Assembly (NCBI RefSeq): GCF_029245835.1
Contig: NZ_JAQWOO010000011.1
Location: 1-51,862, forward strand
DNA length: 51,862 nucleotides
DNA from: Algibacter sp.
Lineage (GTDB): Bacteria > Bacteroidota > Bacteroidia > Flavobacteriales > Flavobacteriaceae
Direction: 5' to 3'
Of this stretch, positions 1 through 8,834 are shown piece by piece. Each line of letters starts with the position of its first letter. Positions within the stretch are counted from its first letter, which is position 1. The notes beneath the pieces are model-generated. The model searched no databases. It saw only the letters and a program-made list of their open reading frames with translations, and was not told where the DNA came from. The position numbers were made by a program, and so were the translations under genes.

Positions 1-97
1 TTATAGCGATGGGGCTCACCTCTTACCATTCCGAACAGAGAAGTTAAGCCCATTTGCGCCGATGGTACTACATTTGTGGGAGAGTAGGTCGTTGCCT
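1..97 (+). rRNA. rrf: 5S ribosomal RNA, 3' part
   Basis: The first ~97 bases carry the conserved 5S core: CCGAACAGAGAAGTTAAGCC near 31-50, GCGCCGATGGTACT near 56-69 and GGGAGAGTAGGTC near 78-90. The 5' end, roughly ten bases, lies before the window. A 5S gene in this orientation is normally the last RNA of a 16S-23S-5S operon, so the rest of that operon should lie to the left. The exact 3' end is estimated from the closing helix. Confidence 0.95.
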
Positions 98-104
98 TTT
101 TTAG

Positions 105-146
105 AGAGTCTAATTACATTATGTAGTTAGACTCTTTTTTTTTTTT
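105..146 (+). terminator. Intrinsic terminator of the rRNA operon
   Basis: AGAGTCTAATTACAT (105-119) pairs almost perfectly with ATGTAGTTAGACTCT (121-135) and is followed by a run of twelve or more T. It sits about 8 bases after the 5S rRNA end, as expected for the terminator of an rRNA operon. Confidence 0.9.
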
Positions 147-488
147 GATAAACTGAAATTGAATTTATAAATCCTGATCATTTAATGGATGAGATTTTTT
201 TTTAGTAAACTTTTGCAAAAAAAATTAGAGACCAATGTTATGGACTAATAATAGCGGATACTCGCGGGAGCGATAGTAACGGCATCCTTTTTATGGATTA
301 ATCAGTATATTACTTTGGTTATAGACATTTATTAATGAGATTGCCACGTCATTCTTTCTTGCAATAAAGTAATAAAAAGATATAGTGGATAGCGCGGTTT
401 TAAAACTGTTCTAAATTACCAGATAGCCATTGGCTGTCCTTCTTTTAATTTAAAATCTTTAAAACCCGCCTTAATAAAAATTCAAAAC
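147..488. other. Gene-free stretch between 5S rRNA and the GH3 gene
   Basis: I see no supported gene in this stretch, which lies between the rRNA terminator and the 3' end of the minus-strand GH3 gene. It holds a string resembling a dispersed flavobacterial repeat (GAGATTGCCACGTCATTC near 339-356) and a short palindrome (GATAGCCA-T-TGGCTGTC near 422-438). Neither has a T-run that would make it an obvious terminator for the GH3 gene. It may be degraded repeat DNA. Confidence 0.5.
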
Positions 489-2729
489 TTAATTAATAGT
501 TATTTTTGTTTTTTTAGAGATATTGTTTGAGGCATTACCAACATAAACGATATAATCACCTTTTTCAAGATTCCAATCTGAAATGGCTTCATCATAAAAA
601 GATAATGATTTTACAGGAATATTAATATCAACACTATATTGTTTCCCACTATTAACACTCACTTTTTGAAAGCCTTTTAGTTCTTTTAAAGCGCGCTTAA
701 CTTTAGATTTTTGCTTTCCGACATATACTTGAACTACTTCAGATCCATCTAAAAGTCCCGTATTATTTAATCTACATGAGACTGTAATAGAATCCTCTGT
801 GGTATATGTTTTCTTATCGGTTTTTATATCAGAGATTGTAAAAGAGGTATACGAAAGTCCATAGCCAAATGCATAAAGTGGTTTTATTTTTTTAGTGTCA
901 TGCCATCTATAACCAACTAAAATATCTTCTTTATAATACTGTGTCATATTTTCTCCAGGATAGGATGATGTTCCAAAAAAATGGGCCGCATTATCTTCTA
1001 ATTTTACTGGAAACGAGAAAGGAAGTTTTCCTGAAGGGTTAACATCTCCACTTATAACATCGGCAATGGCATGCCCAGACATACTGCCAAGATACCATGT
1101 TTCAACAAGCGCATTCACTTTATCAAGCCAAGGCATTTCAACGGCATTACCTGTAACTAGAATAAAACCAATATTTTTATTAACCTTATAAATGTCATTC
1201 AACAAATCTACTTGTCCGAATGGGAGGCCAAATTGTAATCTATCATCACCTTCACAATCTTGTAAATGACTTTTATTTAAGCCACCAATAAACAGTACGA
1301 TATCTGCATTTCTTGCTGTTTTAATAGCTTCCGTTTTAAGTGAATCTAAATCTAAAGTGGGAGGAATAACTTGGTTATATCGTGAAGGTCCGGTCTGGTA
1401 ACCCATGGCATGTGTAATAGTTGCATTTTTATAACGTGCTTTAATCCCTTCTAATGGTGATATTTCAAATTTAGCTTTTAATTCTGAAGACCCTCCACCA
1501 GCAGTCATAGATCGTGTTGCGTTTTCTCCAATAACAGCTATGGTTACATTCTTATCATCTTTAATAGGAAAGAAATTTTTTTCATTTTTCAATAATACAA
1601 TTCCATCAGTTGCTACACGTCTAGCGACATCATGATGCGCTTTTGTATTAGCATTACCTAGAGGTCGATTTGCGCTCATATTAGTTCTAAACATCAGTCG
1701 TAAAATTCTTCTAACTTTATCATCAACTAAAGATTCTGGAAAGTCACCATTTTTAAGACCTTTTAAAAAGGGAGCTGCCAAATAGTATTGAGAATAAAAA
1801 TCATTTGTAGAAGTTCCTAAGCCATCAGTACCTGTTCCCATTTCCAAATCTAAACCATATAACGCAGATTCTTCCGTGCTATGTGCGGAACTCCAATCAC
1901 TAATTACAACACCATCATATTTCCAATCCGATTTTAATATTTTATGAAGGATTGGATTATGCGTAGTATATTTACCTCTAAATTTATTGTAAGCGCCCAT
2001 AATAGCCCAAACCCCTGCTTCTTTAACAGAAGCTTTGAAAGCAGGTAAATAAATCTCGTATAGTGCTCTATCACCAACTTCTACATTTATTTTACTCCTC
2101 CAATGTTCTTGATTATTTAATACATAATGTTTTACACAAGCCGCTACGCCATTTTTTTGTACCCCTTTAATATACGGTACAACTAGTGTTGATGCTAGAA
2201 AAGGGTCTTCTCCCATATATTCAAAATTACGTCCGTTTAAAGGCGTTCTATAGATATTAACTCCAGGACCTAATAATACATCTTTTTTTCTATATCGAGC
2301 CTCTTCTCCTAAACTGAAACCATATTGGCTTGACAATTCTGGATTAAAAGAAGCTGCAAGACATGTTAACGCAGGAAAAGCAGTAATAGAATCGTTTGTC
2401 CATCCCGCATATTTCCAATTGTCCCAATTTATTTCTGCTCTTACGCCATGAGGGCCATCTGACATCCAAATTTCTGGAATACCTAAACGTTCTACACCCT
2501 TAGTGCTAAATTTTGATTGTGCATGGCACAGAGCTACTTTTTCTTTTAGTGTTAATGTTTTAATAAGGGCTTCAATTTTAGATTCAGTACTTACAGACAT
2601 TGCATTTTTTGCTAAATTGTTACTATATGAAGTTTGGTTTTTTTGCTGACCATGTAATGATATTTGAACGAATAATAAATATGATATAATAACAGACGCT
2701 ATAAAATTGTTTTTGAAATTGATTTTCAT
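489..2729 (-). CDS. Secreted glycoside hydrolase family 3 beta-glucosidase
   Basis: The 746-residue protein is a GH3 enzyme that should release terminal beta-linked glucose (or xylose) from oligosaccharides in the periplasm. Residues 1-28 form a signal peptide. The N-terminal barrel has the KHY motif (200-202) and the nucleophile Asp278 in ISDW. The second domain has the C-E-G-D-D-R motif around Glu493, the usual acid/base position in two-domain GH3 enzymes. A fibronectin III-like C-terminal domain covers about residues 650-740. The length is normal for the BglX type. The gene stands alone, converging on the rRNA operon, with no SusCD pair or other glycosidase nearby, so the substrate cannot be inferred from context. 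Family assignment is certain; specificity is not. Confidence 0.93.
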   Translation of the reverse strand: MKINFKNNFIASVIISYLLFVQISLHGQQKNQTSYSNNLAKNAMSVSTESKIEALIKTLTLKEKVALCHAQSKFSTKGVERLGIPEIWMSDGPHGVRAEINWDNWKYAGWTNDSITAFPALTCLAASFNPELSSQYGFSLGEEARYRKKDVLLGPGVNIYRTPLNGRNFEYMGEDPFLASTLVVPYIKGVQKNGVAACVKHYVLNNQEHWRSKINVEVGDRALYEIYLPAFKASVKEAGVWAIMGAYNKFRGKYTTHNPILHKILKSDWKYDGVVISDWSSAHSTEESALYGLDLEMGTGTDGLGTSTNDFYSQYYLAAPFLKGLKNGDFPESLVDDKVRRILRLMFRTNMSANRPLGNANTKAHHDVARRVATDGIVLLKNEKNFFPIKDDKNVTIAVIGENATRSMTAGGGSSELKAKFEISPLEGIKARYKNATITHAMGYQTGPSRYNQVIPPTLDLDSLKTEAIKTARNADIVLFIGGLNKSHLQDCEGDDRLQFGLPFGQVDLLNDIYKVNKNIGFILVTGNAVEMPWLDKVNALVETWYLGSMSGHAIADVISGDVNPSGKLPFSFPVKLEDNAAHFFGTSSYPGENMTQYYKEDILVGYRWHDTKKIKPLYAFGYGLSYTSFTISDIKTDKKTYTTEDSITVSCRLNNTGLLDGSEVVQVYVGKQKSKVKRALKELKGFQKVSVNSGKQYSVDINIPVKSLSFYDEAISDWNLEKGDYIVYVGNASNNISKKTKITIN

Positions 2730-2874
2730 AAGCTTTAACAGTCTTTACTTAGCTAGTTTAATTAAATGATATTAACAAAGAACATAACTTTAAAAAAAAA
2801 AAATTATTTGAAAGCGACTAAATATAAATCATTATGATTGTAGTTGAAAGTAAATTTCAGTAAAAAAAGACAAA

Positions 2875-2911
2875 ACAAAAAATCCCGTAAACCTAAGTTT
2901 CGGGATTTTTT
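2875..2911 (-). terminator. Terminator after tRNA-Phe
   Basis: AATCCCG (2881-2887) and CGGGATT (2901-2907) form a 7-bp stem. Read on the minus strand it is followed by TTTTGTTTTG, giving a terminator directly downstream of tRNA-Phe that separates it from the GH3 gene. The plus strand also has a T-run, so the site may work in both directions. Confidence 0.75.
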
Positions 2912-2913
2912 TG

Positions 2914-2986
2914 TGGTACCTCCAGGAATCGAACCAGGGACACAAGGATTTTCAGTCCTTTGCTCTACCAACTGAGCTAAGGTACC
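2914..2986 (-). tRNA. tRNA-Phe (GAA)
   Basis: On the minus strand the acceptor stem GGTACCT pairs with AGGTACC. The D-arm GCTCAGTTGGTAGAGC, the anticodon arm GGACT-GAAAATCC with GAA at the anticodon, and the T-arm with GGTTCGATTCC are all intact. The predicted RNA is 73 nt with discriminator A. The CCA end is not encoded (CAA follows the discriminator), so it must be added by tRNA nucleotidyltransferase. Confidence 0.96.
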
Positions 2987-3001
2987 TCGCCAAAGCGGTT
3001 G

Positions 3002-3032
3002 CAAATATAAATTCATTTTTGTTATTCGCCAA
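3002..3032 (-). promoter_or_regulatory. Candidate promoter of tRNA-Phe
   Basis: On the minus strand TATATTTG (3009 to 3002) matches the Bacteroidota -7 consensus TAnnTTTG exactly. TTG (3032 to 3030) lies 20 bases upstream as a -33 element. A start about 7 bases downstream would fall just ahead of the tRNA 5' end at 2986. Confidence 0.6.
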
Positions 3033-3133
3033 GAGAAAAATGCAAAAAATTATATTAATTGATTTATATTATAGATGTTCAAGGGGTAACTTATTTCTAT
3101 TTAATATAATAGCTAAACTAGGAATAGTTATTG

Positions 3134-3162
3134 TGAGTCATTTTTGTAAATTTATACATTTT
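3134..3162 (+). promoter_or_regulatory. Weak candidate promoter of coaX
   Basis: TACATTTT (3155-3162) matches TAnnTTTG except for the last base. A TTG lies about 20 bases upstream. Transcription would start almost at the coaX ATG (3170), giving a very short leader. Confidence 0.35.
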
Positions 3163-3169
3163 AAATACT

Positions 3170-3898
3170 ATGAATTTAATTATTGATGTTGGAAACTCTT
3201 TTGTTAAGCTTGCTGTTTTTAAGGATGGACTTATTGAGTATAAGGTTTCGGTTAAGCTTGAAGATGTTTTAAATGAAGTTAAGGCTTTAAATAAAAAACA
3301 TACTTCAATTGAAAGCGCTATTATTTCTTCTGTTGGAAAACTCCAAAAGAAAGATATAAGTACTATTTCAAAATATTTTGATGTATTGGTGTTAGATTCT
3401 AATACTAATTTACCTTTTAATAACCTTTATAAAACACCAAAAACCTTAGGGGTTGATAGAATTGCTTTGATTTGTGCTTCTGTTAGACAATTTTCTGATA
3501 AGAATGTACTTATTATTGATGCAGGGACTTGTATAACTTATGATTTTATAAATTCAGATAACCAATATTTGGGTGGTGCTATTTCACCAGGTATTCGTAT
3601 GAGATATAAATCGTTAAATAGTTTAACTGCAAATTTACCGTTATTAGAGTCAGAAATGCCTAAGAGTATTATTGGAACTTCTACTGATGAGTCTATACAT
3701 TCTGGTGTTATATATGGTATTTTGAATGAAATTGATGGGGTTGTAGAATTATATAAACTTAAATATTCAGATTTAACAGTAATTTTAACAGGAGGTGATG
3801 CTAAATTCTTGTCTAAACAATTAAAAAGTAGCATATTTGCCAATCCTAATTTTCTTTTAGAGGGATTAAACTTTATTTTACAATTTAACTCAAACTAA
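3170..3898 (+). CDS. coaX: Type III pantothenate kinase
   Basis: CoaX phosphorylates pantothenate with ATP in the first step of coenzyme A synthesis, in the cytosol. The 242-residue protein has the three type III signatures: DVGNS (6-10, phosphate binding), GVDR (94-97, pantothenate pocket) with DAGT (117-120), and GGAISPG (135-141). The length is normal for the family. Its TAA shares one base with the ATG of the next gene (TAATG), so it is translationally coupled to the outer membrane protein gene and probably heads an operon running through lptC. Confidence 0.95.
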   Translation: MNLIIDVGNSFVKLAVFKDGLIEYKVSVKLEDVLNEVKALNKKHTSIESAIISSVGKLQKKDISTISKYFDVLVLDSNTNLPFNNLYKTPKTLGVDRIALICASVRQFSDKNVLIIDAGTCITYDFINSDNQYLGGAISPGIRMRYKSLNSLTANLPLLESEMPKSIIGTSTDESIHSGVIYGILNEIDGVVELYKLKYSDLTVILTGGDAKFLSKQLKSSIFANPNFLLEGLNFILQFNSN

Positions 3899-5193
3899 TG
3901 ATTAAAAAACTTGTATTAGTTTTTATTGCAGTAATTGCTATTCACGGTTACGGACAGCAAGGAACAACATCTCCTTATTCTTTTTATGGTATTGGAAGCT
4001 TAAAATTTAAAGGGACCGTAGAGAATAGAAGTATGGGAGGTTTGAGTATATATACAGATAGTATTCATGTTAACTTAAGAAACCCTGCCTCTTATGCTGG
4101 TGATAATTTAGAAACTTGGGGAGACGAAAGTAGGCCTGTTAAGTTTGCTGTAGGTGGTGGCTATACAAGCACTAATTTAGAAAGTAGTACTGCTACTGAT
4201 AATGCTTCTTCTACAACATTTGATTATCTGTCATTAAACGTTCCTTTAGGTAAATTTGGCTTTGGTTTTGGTTTGATACCCTATACTTCTGTAGGTTATA
4301 AATTAGAATCTATAAATCCAAATGGTAATGTTGATAATAGATTTGAAGGAGAAGGAGGAGTTAATAAGGCTTTTCTTGGTATTGGCTACCAATTAGCTAA
4401 AGGCTTAAGTGTAGGTGTCGATTTTCAGTATAATTTCGGGAATATTCAAAATAGAATTGACAATTTTCAATATTCTGATGGCTTTCCTTTGCAAAATTAT
4501 ACACAAGAGTATAATAGATCTGACTTGAGTGGATTAAATATTAATCTTGGAATTTCTTACAAAACAATGTTGAATCAAAAATTAGAGCTTATTTCAGGCT
4601 TAACATTTGTACCTGAAAGTAATTTAACGTCTAAAAACGAGCAATCTATAACATCAGTAAGTACTTTAAATACTTTATTAAATAAAACTATTGAAACAGA
4701 TTTAGCAGATATTGGTTTAGAAGAAACAGATTTAGTATTACCTTCCAGGTTTTCTTTTGGTGCAGGTATTGGCGAGCCAAGAAAATGGTTTGTTGGTGCA
4801 GAAACTACTTTTTTAAATACAAGTAAATTTTCAAATGGAATATCTAGTAATAATATATCTTATGAAGATGCGTACTCTTTTTCTTTAGGAGGGTTTTATA
4901 TACCTCAATTTAATTCTTTTTCAAGTTACTGGAAGCGATTTGTTTATCGTGCTGGTTTTAGAGCTGAAGAAACAGGTTTGAATATAAATAATGAATCCAT
5001 CAAAGAGTTTGGCATATCTTTTGGAGTAGGTATACCTGTTGGAGATGCAAGACTGTTTTCAAACGCTAATTTAGGTTTTGAAATAGGACAGCGAGGAACT
5101 AAGAACAGTAATTTAATTCAAGAGAATTTTATTAATTTCCAATTAAGTTTATCTTTGAACGATAGATGGTTTCAAAAAAGAAAGTATGATTAA
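3898..5193 (+). CDS. Outer membrane beta-barrel protein of unknown function
   Basis: This is a 431-residue secreted protein with a signal peptide ending near GYGQQ (residues 16-21). Alternating hydrophobic and polar stretches rich in Gly, Asn and aromatic residues are typical of a beta-barrel, and the last strand ends close to the C-terminus. An early sequence SPYSFYGIGSL is followed by SMGGLSI and NPASYA, as in FadL-like or OMP_b-brl families. The gene overlaps coaX by one base and is followed 18 bases later by a TPR protein. A role in envelope assembly or small-molecule passage is inference from the neighbours (lptC, foldase) only. Confidence 0.75.
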   Translation: MIKKLVLVFIAVIAIHGYGQQGTTSPYSFYGIGSLKFKGTVENRSMGGLSIYTDSIHVNLRNPASYAGDNLETWGDESRPVKFAVGGGYTSTNLESSTATDNASSTTFDYLSLNVPLGKFGFGFGLIPYTSVGYKLESINPNGNVDNRFEGEGGVNKAFLGIGYQLAKGLSVGVDFQYNFGNIQNRIDNFQYSDGFPLQNYTQEYNRSDLSGLNINLGISYKTMLNQKLELISGLTFVPESNLTSKNEQSITSVSTLNTLLNKTIETDLADIGLEETDLVLPSRFSFGAGIGEPRKWFVGAETTFLNTSKFSNGISSNNISYEDAYSFSLGGFYIPQFNSFSSYWKRFVYRAGFRAEETGLNINNESIKEFGISFGVGIPVGDARLFSNANLGFEIGQRGTKNSNLIQENFINFQLSLSLNDRWFQKRKYD

Positions 5194-5211
5194 CAATACA
5201 AAATTATTATC

Positions 5212-6594
5212 ATGAAAACAAAAATCACATTATTATTAGCTTTTTTATTTTTAGGCTTAAAGTTTGGGTTTGCTCAACAAGATGAGGAGTGTATGACAAA
5301 ACTTTCAATATTCCATGAGTATACGAAAGCAAAAAACTATGATGCAGCTTATGAGCCTTGGATGGCTGTAAGAAACAAGTGTCCTAAATTTAATAATGCC
5401 ATTTATGTAGATGGAGAAAAGATTTTAGAACATAAGATTGAAAATGCAACTGGAGCAGAAAAAACAGCTTTAATAAATGACCTTTTATTGCTTTGGGAGC
5501 AACGAGGTGAGCATTTTACTAGTAAAACACCTAAAGGTGAATACTTAGCTAAAGGATGCCAATTGATGTATGATAACAGAACCGAACTTAATAAAACCGA
5601 TGATGAATTATTTAAGTGTTTTGATGATGCATATCATTATGACAAAGATACGTTTACAAACCCTAAAAGTTTATACACTTATTTTTCTTTGATGGTTGAT
5701 TTGTACGATGCTGGTAAAAAACCTGCATCAGATTTATTCAATAAATATGATGATGTTGTAGAGAAAGTAGAAGAGGAAGTAAAGAATTTTTCAGAAAAGT
5801 TAAATAAACTTATAGAGAAGGAAGAAGCAGGAACTACATTAACTAAAAAGGAAGGTAGTTATAAAAAATATTATGAAAGTTATTTAAAGGCATACGATCA
5901 AATCTCTGGTAGTATTGATTCTAAATTAGGTGATAGAGCAAACTGTGAAAACTTAATTCCTTTATATCAAAAAGATTTTGAAGAGAATAAAAACAATGCC
6001 GTTTGGTTGCAAAGAGCTGCGGGTAAAATGTCTCAAAAAGAATGTACTGACGATCCGTTATTTTTTAAATTAGTCAATGCTTATCATAATTTAAGTCCAT
6101 CAGCAAATTCAGCTTATTATTTAGGTTTACTTAAAGATAAAGAAGGAAAAACTAGTGAAGCCATATCTTTCTTTGAACAAGCTATTGGTTTAGAAACAGA
6201 TAGTTTTAAAAAATCAAAATTGTATTATAAAATAGCTACTAAACTTAAAGCAAGAGGAAGTTATGGAAAAGCAAGAAGTTATTATAGACAAGCTCTATCA
6301 TTAAACCCGTCTAACGGGCGCCCTTATATTGCTATTGCATCTATGTATGCCAAAAGTGCAAATAACTGTGGACAAACTAATTTTGATAAAAGAGCAGTGT
6401 ATTGGTTAGCAGCCAATGAAGCTAGAAAAGCTGCACGAGTTGATCCTACTTTAAAAAAGGCAGCATCACAATCTGTTGCTAATTACATGGCAAAGGCACC
6501 ACAAAAATCTGAGATTTTTAGTTCAGGAAGAGCTGGACAAACTATTAAAATTAGTTGTTGGATTGGAGCTTCTGTAACCGTGCCGAGTATTTAA
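5212..6594 (+). CDS. Secreted tetratricopeptide-repeat protein
   Basis: The 460-residue protein has a signal peptide (residues 1-21, cut near FAQQ). A helical N-terminal half is followed by TPR-like helices at about residues 295-385 (SAYYLGLLKDKEGKTSEAIS and ARSYYRQALSLNPSNGRPYI). Residues 180-215 are Glu/Lys-rich and could form a coiled coil. TPR proteins are scaffolds, and this one should act in the periplasm. It lies between the barrel gene and lptC and shares one base with the lptC start (TAATG), so the three are probably co-translated. No enzymatic motif is visible. Confidence 0.8.
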   Translation: MKTKITLLLAFLFLGLKFGFAQQDEECMTKLSIFHEYTKAKNYDAAYEPWMAVRNKCPKFNNAIYVDGEKILEHKIENATGAEKTALINDLLLLWEQRGEHFTSKTPKGEYLAKGCQLMYDNRTELNKTDDELFKCFDDAYHYDKDTFTNPKSLYTYFSLMVDLYDAGKKPASDLFNKYDDVVEKVEEEVKNFSEKLNKLIEKEEAGTTLTKKEGSYKKYYESYLKAYDQISGSIDSKLGDRANCENLIPLYQKDFEENKNNAVWLQRAAGKMSQKECTDDPLFFKLVNAYHNLSPSANSAYYLGLLKDKEGKTSEAISFFEQAIGLETDSFKKSKLYYKIATKLKARGSYGKARSYYRQALSLNPSNGRPYIAIASMYAKSANNCGQTNFDKRAVYWLAANEARKAARVDPTLKKAASQSVANYMAKAPQKSEIFSSGRAGQTIKISCWIGASVTVPSI

Positions 6595-7148
6595 TGAACA
6601 AAAAAGTTATATATAACTTATTAAACATAGTCACAATATTTATTGTGACTATGTTTTTTTCATGTAATGATAGTTTTAAGCAGGTTCAAAAAATTGGTAT
6701 ATCAGAAAATGAGCCTATTGGTGTTGATTACAACATTAATGTAAAATATACAGACTCTGGAAGAGTTTCTGCAAATTTAATAAGTACTAAAATGTTAGAT
6801 TATTCTAACAGAGATTTTCCGTTTCATCAATTTACAGATGGCGTTACGCTATACATCTACGATAAGGATAATAAAAAAAGCACTGTAGTTGCTGATAATG
6901 CATACGTGTATACGGATACTGATTTAATTGATATGCAAGATAATGTCGTTATTACCACCCATGATAATAGAGTTTTAAAAACAGACCAATTATTCTACGA
7001 TCAGAAAAAAGAATGGTTATCTACAAACAAACCGGTAAGTTTTAAAACAGAACAAGATCTTATAAATGGTAATGGTTTTGACTCTAATTCAAAGTTTACA
7101 AATGCCGAAGTACTTGAAGTTACGGGTATTATTACATTAGAAGATTAA
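6594..7148 (+). CDS. lptC: LPS export ABC transporter periplasmic protein LptC (lipoprotein)
   Basis: LptC bridges the inner-membrane LptBFG transporter to LptA in lipopolysaccharide export. The 184-residue protein starts at ATG 6594, which overlaps the TPR gene's TAA. An upstream in-frame ATG at 6555 would give a charged leader without signal character. The N-terminal hydrophobic stretch ends in FFSC, a lipobox, so the Bacteroidota form is a lipoprotein rather than a single-span membrane protein. The repeated beta-strand pattern (VVADNAYVYTDTDLIDMQDN, VITTHDNRVLKTDQLFYD) is the OstA/LptC jellyroll. The length is normal for LptC. Confidence 0.88.
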   Translation: MNKKVIYNLLNIVTIFIVTMFFSCNDSFKQVQKIGISENEPIGVDYNINVKYTDSGRVSANLISTKMLDYSNRDFPFHQFTDGVTLYIYDKDNKKSTVVADNAYVYTDTDLIDMQDNVVITTHDNRVLKTDQLFYDQKKEWLSTNKPVSFKTEQDLINGNGFDSNSKFTNAEVLEVTGIITLED

Positions 7149-7218
7149 TTTCTTATAAATCAAAATTTCCTTTCTCAATTTTAAGTATCTTTATGCTCTA
7201 AAAAATAGACTATAATAG

Positions 7219-7413
7219 ATGAAATATTCTAAGATTTTTCAATACGCTTACATTGTTTTTGCAGTATTATTTATATATGATGGGATATCAAAATGGGGTA
7301 ATGGCACTAATAGTGCATACATTTCTTTGGGGTTAGCAGCTTTGGCTATTTTCATGTATTTCTTTAGAAGAAAATTTAGTAAAAAGTATGGAGATAAAGA
7401 CCGCTCTAAATAA
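7219..7413 (+). CDS. Small two-span membrane protein, conserved hypothetical
   Basis: The 64-residue product has two hydrophobic segments (about residues 8-22 and 33-48) and a basic tail ending KKYGDKDRSK. The stop is directly followed by the start of the CNNM gene with no gap, which implies co-translation. I do not recognise a characterised family. Its fixed place between lptC and the CNNM gene and the tight coupling support a real gene. Confidence 0.7.
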   Translation: MKYSKIFQYAYIVFAVLFIYDGISKWGNGTNSAYISLGLAALAIFMYFFRRKFSKKYGDKDRSK

Positions 7414-8703
7414 ATGAGTATTTTTGTTATTATCATAATTGTATCACTAATACTCTCAGCGTTCTTTTCTGGGATGGAGATTGCTTATGTATCTTCAAAT
7501 AAAATACATATAGAAATTGAGAAAAAGCAAGAAGGTATTCTTGCAAAAGTTTTAACAAAGCTTACGGCAAAACCTTCGAAGTTTATAACTACCATGCTTA
7601 TTGGTAATAATATTGCGTTAGTTATTTACGGATTTTTTATGGGCGATTTATTGGTTAGTTGGTTTCAATCCATGCTCCCAACGTCTTATTCTTTTTTAGA
7701 TTATTTGTTTACAGACTTAAGCTTACTTACTCAAACTATAATTTCAACATTTATTATTTTAATTACAGCAGAGTTTCTTCCAAAAGTTTTTTTTCAAATT
7801 TATGCGAATAGTTTGATTAAGGTATTGGCAGTTCCTGCTTATTTTTTTTATATGTTATTTACTTTAATTTCAGATTTTGTAATCTGGATTTCAGATTTTG
7901 TACTAAAAGTTTTTTTTAAAACTGAAGGCGATCAAATTCAATTAGCTTTTACCAAAGTAGAACTTGGTAATTATATAAGTGAACAAATGGAATCTGTTGA
8001 AGAACGGGATGATGTTGATAGTGAAATACAAATTTTTCAGAATGCCTTGGAGTTTTCTGAAGTAAAAGCTCGTGAAGTGATGATTCCTAGAACGGAAATT
8101 ATTGCGGTAGAAATTTCAAAATCTGTAAAATCTTTGAATGCACTGTTTACAGAAACTGGTAGAACTAAAATTTTAGTGTACAAAGATACGGTTGACGATA
8201 TTTTAGGGTACGTACATTCTTTTGAGTTATTTAAAAAAAGAAAAACGATTAAGTCCATGTTAACGCCAGTTGAGTTTGTACCAGAAACAGTGCTTATTAA
8301 AGATGTGCTTAACGTGCTTACTAAAAAACGTAGGAGTATAGCAGTTGTTTTAGATGAATATGGAGGAACATCCGGTATTATGACTGTTGAAGATATTGTT
8401 GAAGAATTATTTGGCGAAATTGAAGATGAACACGATTCAGTAGATTTAATTGAAGAAATAATAGAGGACGATATTTATAAGTTCTCTGCCCGTTTAGAGG
8501 TTGATTATATTAATGAAACTTATAAAATTAATCTTCCTGAAAGTGAAAATTATGAAACCCTTGGAGGTCTTATTGTTAATCATACCGAAGAGATTCCAGC
8601 TCAAAATGATATTGTACAAATAGACACTTTTCAATTTACAATTTTAGAAGTATCTAATACTAAAATTGATATGGTAGAAGTTAAAGTGTTGGCTGATGAT
8701 TAA
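7414..8703 (+). CDS. CNNM/CorC-type membrane protein with CBS pair (hemolysin family)
   Basis: The 429-residue protein has the standard three-part build. An N-terminal CNNM (DUF21) membrane domain with about four helices (residues 1-185) contains the AFFSGMEIAY motif. A CBS pair (about 205-330) includes AREVMIPRTEI and RSIAVVLDEYGGTSGIMTVE. A C-terminal CorC/HlyC domain follows (about 345-428). CNNM proteins are linked to Mg2+ efflux or Mg2+/Co2+ resistance, with the CBS pair sensing adenine nucleotide. GldE of gliding bacteria has the same build, but the neighbours here (lptC, foldase) are not the gldD context, so I do not call it GldE. Confidence 0.88.
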   Translation: MSIFVIIIIVSLILSAFFSGMEIAYVSSNKIHIEIEKKQEGILAKVLTKLTAKPSKFITTMLIGNNIALVIYGFFMGDLLVSWFQSMLPTSYSFLDYLFTDLSLLTQTIISTFIILITAEFLPKVFFQIYANSLIKVLAVPAYFFYMLFTLISDFVIWISDFVLKVFFKTEGDQIQLAFTKVELGNYISEQMESVEERDDVDSEIQIFQNALEFSEVKAREVMIPRTEIIAVEISKSVKSLNALFTETGRTKILVYKDTVDDILGYVHSFELFKKRKTIKSMLTPVEFVPETVLIKDVLNVLTKKRRSIAVVLDEYGGTSGIMTVEDIVEELFGEIEDEHDSVDLIEEIIEDDIYKFSARLEVDYINETYKINLPESENYETLGGLIVNHTEEIPAQNDIVQIDTFQFTILEVSNTKIDMVEVKVLADD

Positions 8704-8756
8704 AATACATATTTCTACTTTTATTATTGAATAGAAAATGGTATTTTCGCGCACGA

Positions 8757-8764
8757 TATTTTTG
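8757..8764 (+). promoter_or_regulatory. Candidate -7 box upstream of the PpiD-like foldase
   Basis: TATTTTTG matches TAnnTTTG exactly and lies 71 bases before the foldase start in a 131-base gap. No -33 TTTG is found at the usual spacing, so support is partial. Confidence 0.35.
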
Positions 8765-8834
8765 TCATTTTATTATAAATGATAGCAACTAAACAAGTAA
8801 TTCCAACAACGGATTTTAAAAATTAAATTTACAG

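Noticed and set aside
2804-3186. Open frames on both strands across tRNA-Phe
   Set aside because: They run through the tRNA gene and terminator and have no protein-like composition.
6555-6593. Earlier start for lptC
   Set aside because: It lies inside the TPR gene and adds residues before the signal; the 6594 start gives a clean lipoprotein signal.
7414-8703. Gliding protein GldE
   Set aside because: The CNNM/CBS/CorC build fits, but the gldD context is absent and the N-terminal segment is not GldE-like by eye.
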